From the NCBI GenBank assembly GCA_029718625.1, contig CM056396.1, positions 27,106,378 to 27,170,377 on the forward strand: 64,000 bases of DNA. Reading direction: 5' to 3'. Shown in pieces: positions 57,101 through 64,000 of this stretch. Positions within the stretch are counted from its first letter, which is position 1. Each line of letters starts with the position of its first letter. This DNA is from Synaphobranchus kaupii. Its lineage: Eukaryota > Chordata > Actinopteri > Anguilliformes > Synaphobranchidae. A model generated the notes under the pieces. It saw only the letters and a list, made by a program, of their open reading frames with translations, was not told the DNA's origin and ran no database searches. Made by a program: the position numbers and the translations under genes.

Positions 57101-60100
57101 TTTTTTTCAAAACCCATTTTACGGGAAATCATTTCAGGCTGGGCGCGGGGCTGAATCATTTTGCACTGCGAGCAGCCGACAGGAAAACACCGCTTGGGAA
57201 AACAGGAGGGAAACATTCCCTGTCTGACTGAATTCTCTTGCTTTTTTTTTATTGGAGCGTTTTAGATTGGGAAGAGGGAAAAAAATAAAAATGATGAATA
57301 ACAGTGACAGCCACCTCCTCTCTGCCCCTCTTGAAAAAAGCAGGCACGCTTATTCCTTTTAATTCCGGGAGATCACCCGAGACCCCCCCTACCGCCACCC
57401 CCACCCCCCTAGCCTGACGTACTTATCACATTAGTAATAGCCCCCTCTCCTTGTCATGCCTCTATCTAAAATGGGGAGCAGGAATATTATTTCAGATGTC
57501 AGAGGTCGCTGGAAGGAGCAGGGCTGGGTTACTTTCCCCAGAGTGGCAATTTTCTCCCTCCCCTTCCAGGCAGACAAAAGGAAAATCCTGACACCCGGCT
57601 GAAAAACAGCGGAAAAGGGAGAAGATTTCCAGCGCGACGCTAAGATTGCGATGCCAGCTTCAATATGACAAGTGCCAGCGTTATGATGACAGACGTGAGC
57701 CGAGATGGGCCCGGTGACCTTTTCCAAATGTCACATGTCACTGTGGCTTTATGTCACCCCCTGACAATATGTCAGGGCCATAAAAAATCATTATACCTAA
57801 AAACTATGTTATAGGTAGCAAAAATAATAATTAAGACGTTATTATTCAGGGCCAAATGGGGGTGGCAAATTTACGATTGTCATGGGTGCGGTAATGCCGC
57901 GACGCCGTCGGTTTTGGAAGGGCACTTTTTTTTGTCTGTTCTTTTGGAAGATCCCGGTTCTCGCAGACGTGTTCAGTCACCGCCTGTCCGTCTCCTACCA
58001 GATAAAACGTCAAGAGGGTGCTTACCTACAACTTTGAGCACACAAAAACACTGTCACCAACTGTTGTTGAGGATTTACACTGAGGAGCCCTCCCTCCCTC
58101 CCTCCCTCCAAGGAACTGCAGTTCCCTTCACAGACACTGGTTTAAGGAAGGTGTTGTTCTGGTTCTGTCTACTCTGCTGACAGTGGCAGTAGTCTGTGAG
58201 TAAGGCGGCGAGGGACGACGCTGCTCTCACTGCATGCTGGGTATTTCAACCGAGACAGAACCGATGTGCGAACGCGGTGCGGCACAGTAACGCGCACTGA
58301 CGCCCTTTCTGCCAGTTCACGCGGTGTCATGTGGTGTCATCATGCCAGACGATGTTATACGTCCTGCCAAACACAATAAAGATTCTGTGGCAGCTCATGT
58401 CTGGGGCACTGTGTACAATGGCAGTGCGCTGTAAAAAAAACACTGCGATGGTTGTGTTGACTGCACTGGTCATACGCTACCCAACCAGACTGGCTTCAAT
58501 GCTAATGCTAGGGGCAGTGATAAAGCACTCGGTGAAATCTTTACTGCTTTAATAAACAGGAAAGGGTGATTAATGTGGCTCCTCTTTTTTTAGTATTTCA
58601 TATAAATTATGACAGATTTATATTGCAGGCAAATGGGCCGGATCCCCATAAAACCCACGAGAAAGGATGAATGAGCCACGCGCTTAAATACACACAAATT
58701 ACCCAAACAATAGCTGCTGCTTGTGCGTCCACAGTCATCGCCGGCTCTTCCCTCAGCCCAATCCAATACGCGCTGACATTTCACATTTGTGTGGGTATGC
58801 GCGATCGCGACGGGATTGTTTTCCTCCGCACGTAATCTTCTTCTGCCAGTCGGGCAGAAAGCGAAGGCCCGGGGAGGGAAAAAAAAAAAAAAAAGCAGGA
58901 ACTTTAAATTGTTTTTTAGGGCCCGGATAAAGACGCCCGGGCCCGGAAGGTGTCATGTCAGGGCAGCTCAGCCGAACGCGACGGAGCCCCGTTTCTGACA
59001 GGCAGCGAGGGGCCCGAGCGAGCGAGCGAGAGAGACGCGGCCCGGGCCTTTAATGTCTGCGCTTGTAACAGGCGTGTTACAAGCCTTTTTAACGGCCGCT
59101 CATTAGAAACAGACAGCGACGCGGTTGCGGCGGATTTCTGGGTGTCTGCCGCGGGGGGCTCGCAGGGAGCGGCGGCAGGGCGGAGACCCCACACATCGCG
59201 TAACTCCAGACGACCGCTGGCCTCCTTCCCAAGGGGGCCCCCGGGATGAAGGGGGGCCCGCCGAGGGTTCCCACACTCGACCGGCGAAAAAAAAAAAGAA
59301 GCGCAAGTGGCATTTTTTGGGATCTCCTCAGAGAAGAGAAAGGGGGCGACGCGTTTCGGTTGGAGGCTCCAGCAGTCGTGGGCGGAGCTGCGAGGATTGC
59401 GTCTCGTCTCCGTCAGAGAGCTTCCGGAATGTTCCATGTAGACAGGGACACAGCGCTTACAGAATGCGGCGACCATTTTACATTTTCTATTCAGGGGACA
59501 TCGCTAAACGGGGTCCTTCTCTGGCTCTCATAACAAACGCTATTAACTGCGACAAAGCAAAGCGGCGGTCACGTGCGACGCAATCGACCGCGGCGTTTCG
59601 CCCGATGGCCGCCGGGTTAATGTGGTCGTGTCCTTTTACGAGCGGGGGGCGAGGGTGCGTTCGTTTAAAAGGCCGTCCGTCTGTCCTGAGCTGACCTCCG
59701 GGGGCTTTTGTCTGGTCCAAACAGGGGAGTCGAGTCTGTTTACCAGCAGAGTCTCTGCGTCCCTGTCCCGGGGCCCAAGCATTTGTCTCCATAACAGGTC
59801 TGTTTACGGGACGGCTTCCTGGTTTACAGAACCCCCACCCTGCCTAGACGGGCCCTGTGGAGAGGTACAAACCACGCCGCCTAACCCTCAGCCCCCCACC
59901 CACCCAATCAGCCCCCACCGTAGCCCCCCCCCCCCCCACCAAAAAAAAACCCCACCGGTGGATTTTTTTATGGAGAGCATGTTCCACAATGGCTTCCAAA
60001 GCAGGAATTCTGTAATTTTCTCCCAAAATCAAACCAGATACGCGGGCGGGGCACGAGGCTCCCTGTCGCAGGTCCATTGAAGTCTACGTTTTATAAGGCC

Positions 60101-60887
60101 CGTCTGGCACCCGGCCGCATGCCGAGAGTGAGGCAGGCCCAGTAGGAAAAAAAGAGGGAAAAAGTGTGGAATTTATCAAGGAGGTGGGGGGTGGGGGGGG
60201 TGTTGTGAAGTAATGGAAGCTGTACTTGAAATTCAGCGGGCCTTACGTCATGCCAATCGTGTTTTGGAGGGAAAACTGGATGGATAAGATGCCCCCCCCC
60301 ACCCCCACCAAATTCTGTCTGCAATGGAAAAGCACAGCTGTGATTATGAGCTGGTTATACTGAGGGGGTGGGGTTAATGCCCTTGGTCTGTAGACCCCTG
60401 GTGCAGGTGATGGCGATACAGACACGCCCGCTGCTACCGCTCTGTCAGGAACTCAAATGCACGCTGGCGCTGCAGTTACTTACTGCTGTTGCACCCACAT
60501 TTTTTTAATAAGAGCAAGGGATGGGGTGGGGGGTGGCGGAACCAGCTTTGAGTCTGCAAAGCTGTCAATCTGGAACCCTTTTACAAGCGCACAATACTTT
60601 TTTATATGAAAAGGCCATTAAACATTTCCTTGGGAGGAAGAAAAAAAGAAAATAAAGAGCGCAGAAAACCGCTGATTATGTCCGTAGCCGGAGGAGAGAC
60701 GCGAGGCACGGTCCCTCGCTCGCTGCCGTGGCAACGGTGGTGGCTTGTGAGCGTGCGCTTGGAGGCCTGGGAGCAGGCTTCTACACCGTGCACTGCCTCG
60801 CCTGTCCCCGTGACAGACAGGGCGTGGGGGACACTGACTTTGTGACATCTATGGGACTCTAACTGTAAGGGCTAGGGGTTGGGTACA
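52954..60887. other. Gene-free region with AT-rich islands and CpG blocks
   Basis: (GA)n with poly-G at 54105-54168, CpG-rich DNA at 58790-59700 and AT-rich islands rich in TAAT/ATTA motifs (53270-53340, 56440-56500, 57770-57860). No protein-coding exon, tRNA or rRNA is recognised. Confidence 0.4.
57740..57870. promoter_or_regulatory. AT-rich island, candidate conserved non-coding element
   Basis: High-complexity AT-rich block with ATAAAAAATCATTATACC and AATAATAATTAAGACG, homeodomain-like TAAT cores, bounded by a direct repeat of CAGGGCCA. It stands out from the GC-rich surroundings. Regulatory function is inference from composition only. Confidence 0.2.
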
Positions 60888-60975
60888 GTAACAGCAATGT
60901 TCTCAGTGTTGAATCAACAGTGTTGAAAGTACTCTCATCAGAGTAGGTTTTACACTGAACATTTTGCTGTGTGGT
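60888..60975. mobile_element. Short palindromic MITE
   Basis: ACAGCAATGTTCTCAGTGTT at the left and AACATTTTGCTGTGTGG at the right are inverted (ACAGCAAAATGTTCAGTGT on the other strand). Related in its CAGCAAAA ends to the palindromic element at 16492-16623. Confidence 0.65.
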
Positions 60976-63900
60976 GTACGGCGTGCCAAGCACGATTCGG
61001 CTGGTTGGTTGTCACCGGTTGAAGAGTTTCCCTGGGAGAAGCACCTCTAGAATGGGGTAGGAGGGGAGGCTTTAGGGAGGCGTGTTTCCTGAGGCAGCCT
61101 GATTAGTTTTTTGTTTATGGACGCAAGAACAGTGGGGTTGTGGCAGCCTTTGCCTGGTCCCGAAAACGCCAGCCGACCTCCTCCAACCGGAGTCACTTCT
61201 TCAGATTTTGCCAGCGAGTACCAGCCGGCTATACCAAGTCGATCCACTAGGGGCGCTGTCTTGCACTTGCTCCATCCAATGCCCTGTCTCTCTTTGAATT
61301 TGAACACACACTTTACAAATACACTGTGGTTAAATGAATGTAATCACATCTTTGATGCTCCTTAACACAGCTTTGTCCACACATTCCCTATCCTGTCATC
61401 AGTACTGTGTTCTAATGGAACAACCTTGTTAATACGGCTTTTTTAAAATCCTTGTTAACTGTGCACAAGGCTGTATACAAGACCTGACACGGCTGAGGAT
61501 ACATCATACTGGGGAGTTTTGACCTCATTTGCTTTTTGGAGGTTCAGGCCTGGGTTTTTGCGCAATTTTCCTTCTGTTTCTCTGTACAGCGTTCAATTAA
61601 ATTTAATTGAATTAGATAATATCAAATCACGAATGATTGTGGAGTGAGTGAAGTAACTACCCGACATGTTCTGACCTCATAGTAATTGAGTTGGACTTGC
61701 ATGAACCTGTGATCCCTATCCAAGTAACTATTTTCTGGAAAAAAATATGGCATCACTTAATACAGGTAGCCTAAGCGATATGGTAAACACGTGTATATGT
61801 ACCAACCCTGAGCTTTGGGGAGTGTGGTTTAGTTAAAACAATACTTAATACATTTATAAATATACATTTCAATGTGTATGGAGCTTGAATTCAGGAACCT
61901 GCCTCCAGAGATCCCCCCCAACGCATGAGACCCCACCCCCACCCCCCCGTCCCCAACCGTCACAGCCTCGTCCCTGATTTCCCAGCATCCACCACGCTCA
62001 GAGCCCTCATTCCCTCACAGGGGCTCAATTAACTGGTTCAATACATTTATCACGGCTGATAAATTAAAATATCATATCCATAGCATAATTTCATGAAAAA
62101 ATAAAGGGTGATCATCCCTCTTATTAACTCCATGAGCAATTGGGGATGGAAACATTCAAACGGAGAATGTTAATGCCACGTTTCGTGTAATCATCCCGTG
62201 TGGTCCGGGCTGAAATATCTCTTTATTAATAGTAATTGAGGGTGTAAATTATAGATGGAGCGATTTTCTCCTAAAGCGCGGGAGCAAAGTCTAATAGCAA
62301 TAATTCTTTATCATCCTCATTCTCTCCCTCTTTCTCCGTTTCCATTTTTGTCGTGGCGACGAGAGAGGGGGAAGATTAAGCATTAATGTACGTTTTCAGA
62401 AGCCGAACGCGCTCGTCCGTCCTGTCGCTGGCTGCGGCCGAAATGGTTAGGCTTAGGACTGTTGACTCGTTTGCGTATTTCAATTCGTCTGCCTCACCTG
62501 CTAGAGCCATTTAAGTCGGCGCGTTCATTAAAGGGCCAAAAACCGTATTCGCTTTCAATAATAACATAATGAGCACAATCTATGTGTTTTTTTTTCTTTT
62601 TCAGAAAAAGCGGCTCAAAGGTGGGGAGAGGAGGGGTGGGGGGGTGGAGGGGGCGAGGGGGTGGGTATTGTTTTTTGGCAGACTTTCTGAAGAGAAAGGA
62701 GTTTTAGTAAAACTGCAGGCTTCCCACACCTATGATCCACCCAACCCGTTCCCTCCACCCCCCCCCCCCTGCCCCCCCCCCCCCCGCTCCTCGGTACCCA
62801 GAATCCCCGGCCTGTTTTTTATTTAAGACATCAAACGTTTCATTTCATTAGTGGCTTTCTCGTTGCATTTGAAACACGCTTCCCTAAAACAAAAAGACGA
62901 GGGGAAAAAAAAAAAAAAAACGCGCCGCCCGCGGTTGTTTTATTGGGCGAAATAATGGCCAATTGAGAGAAGGTATTTAATAGGCAAACCCCATGCCGTA
63001 ATGTATCAGCAGGGGAAAGTCATTTCGCATGATTTTCAAAGCAGGCTGGGGTTTTTTTTTTCTTTCTTTCTACCTTCTTTCTTTTCACCCCGGAATTACT
63101 CACTTGAATGACAGTAGTCCTCTTCCCCTGAGACATCCGGCACCTAGTTGTCATTTTTAGAGCCGTATTATGGATACAAGTTCCTGTCGTTAGGCGACTC
63201 GTGGTGACAGTGGACCGAGAGCAAAATGTTCCAGATTTCGGTGGCTCCTTTCAGCGGCGATGTCGGAGAGAGAGACACGGCGGTAGCGTAATTGTCGCTA
63301 TAGGGGCCCCCAATGTATTTGGGTCAGAGTTAGATGGCTGAGGAATATCTGCCATGAAATGAATCCATTTGTCTGACTGGGAGAAGGGGAGGGCTAAAAA
63401 AAAAAAAAATCCATACGGGACAGATTTCAATCTTGTTCGTACTAAACCTGCCAATATAATGCATTCTTCACAAGCGGGGAGGATCATTTGAAAAGTTCTT
63501 AAGTGGCACCCATTAGATGGAAACATAGATTTGCCAATAAATAAAAGTGTAGAAGGGGTGAGCCCACGTTGATTAAATCAGTGAGACTCGGGGTGGACAT
63601 GGAAAAGGGGGGGGGTGTGACCTGGTGACCACTGGTCAGCACGCACGCTGACCGCATACTGACCGCAGGGGTCAATACCCGAGCCCCCCTCTCTGCACTG
63701 GCCTTGCTGCCCAATCAATGTCCAATTATGGGTTATTTATTGAATAATCAAAAAGGTATTATTGCCAGGGCTCCCTCAGTGTCGACATAGCATGCTACTA
63801 TTTATCAGCCACCTTTCAAAATTAGGGTAATCACTTATCATGTGAACAAGAGAGCCAGCAGCTGCCCCTGACAGCTATTATTCACTGCTGCTTATCATAG

Positions 63901-64000
63901 GGAATGGCTCTGTTTGTGTGCGTCTGTGTGTGTGTCTGTCTGTGTGTGCGTGTCTATGCGTGTGTGTGTCTGTGTTTTATTTTCTGTGTGTGTGTGTGTG
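60976..64000. other. Gene-free right end with AT-rich islands
   Basis: AT-rich complex sequence at 62035-62290, homopolymer C (62758-62786), A and G runs, and a TG microsatellite at 63915-64000 running off the window. No gene recognised. Confidence 0.4.
62035..62290. promoter_or_regulatory. AT-rich island, candidate conserved non-coding element
   Basis: About 250 bases of complex sequence rich in TAAT/ATTA (GATAAATTAAAATATCATAT, TTATTAATAGTAATTGAGGG) without simple repeats, between GC-rich DNA. Function is inference only. Confidence 0.2.

Overview
The window looks like intergenic and genic DNA from a teleost fish. Reasons: the one recognisable host gene is a spliced orthologue of vertebrate pear1 with an intron-rich structure; the repeats are of types common in ray-finned fish (tRNA-derived SINE, L2 LINE remnant, inverted-repeat MITEs, a chromodomain-bearing Ty3/gypsy element, IS630/Tc1-type transposon); and very long (CA)n, (GA)n and minisatellite tracts are abundant. 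The species cannot be named from sequence alone. Two runs of N, each exactly 500 bases, are placeholder gaps of a draft assembly.

Layout. 1-6800: the 3' half of pear1 on the minus strand (five EGF-like exons, one transmembrane exon, four cytoplasmic exons, 3' UTR), cut off by the first gap. 7301-20900: no recognised gene; SINE copies, a 22-bp satellite, three to four MITEs, an L2 fragment and many microsatellites. 20918-24175: a 42-bp minisatellite of about 77 units that stays open in one frame for 1,096 codons. 25820-33675: a long-inverted-repeat DNA element that has been split by an intact, very young Ty3/gypsy chromovirus (LTR 1,385 bp, 7,104 bp in total, minus strand). 35224-37179: a decayed IS630/Tc1-type transposon with a broken transposase gene. 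37200-64000: no recognised gene, with simple repeats, a 30-bp CT-rich minisatellite, CpG-rich blocks and AT-rich islands that could be conserved regulatory DNA.

The most informative system is the chromovirus. Its gag and pol are joined through a -1 shift: slippery heptamer CCCAAAA, a 5-base spacer and a stem. Its primer-binding region is complementary over 11 bases to the predicted 5' end of its own RNA, which starts 31 bases after a TATA box. This is the arrangement expected for self-primed reverse transcription, as known for Tf1 of fission yeast. Both LTRs appear to differ by a single base, all pol motifs are present and a 5-bp target duplication flanks it, so the copy is recent and may be competent.

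The pear1 part is notable for frame breaks inside two consecutive EGF exons and for missing upstream exons (EMI domain and most EGF repeats), which must lie in the gap or beyond the window's readable part.
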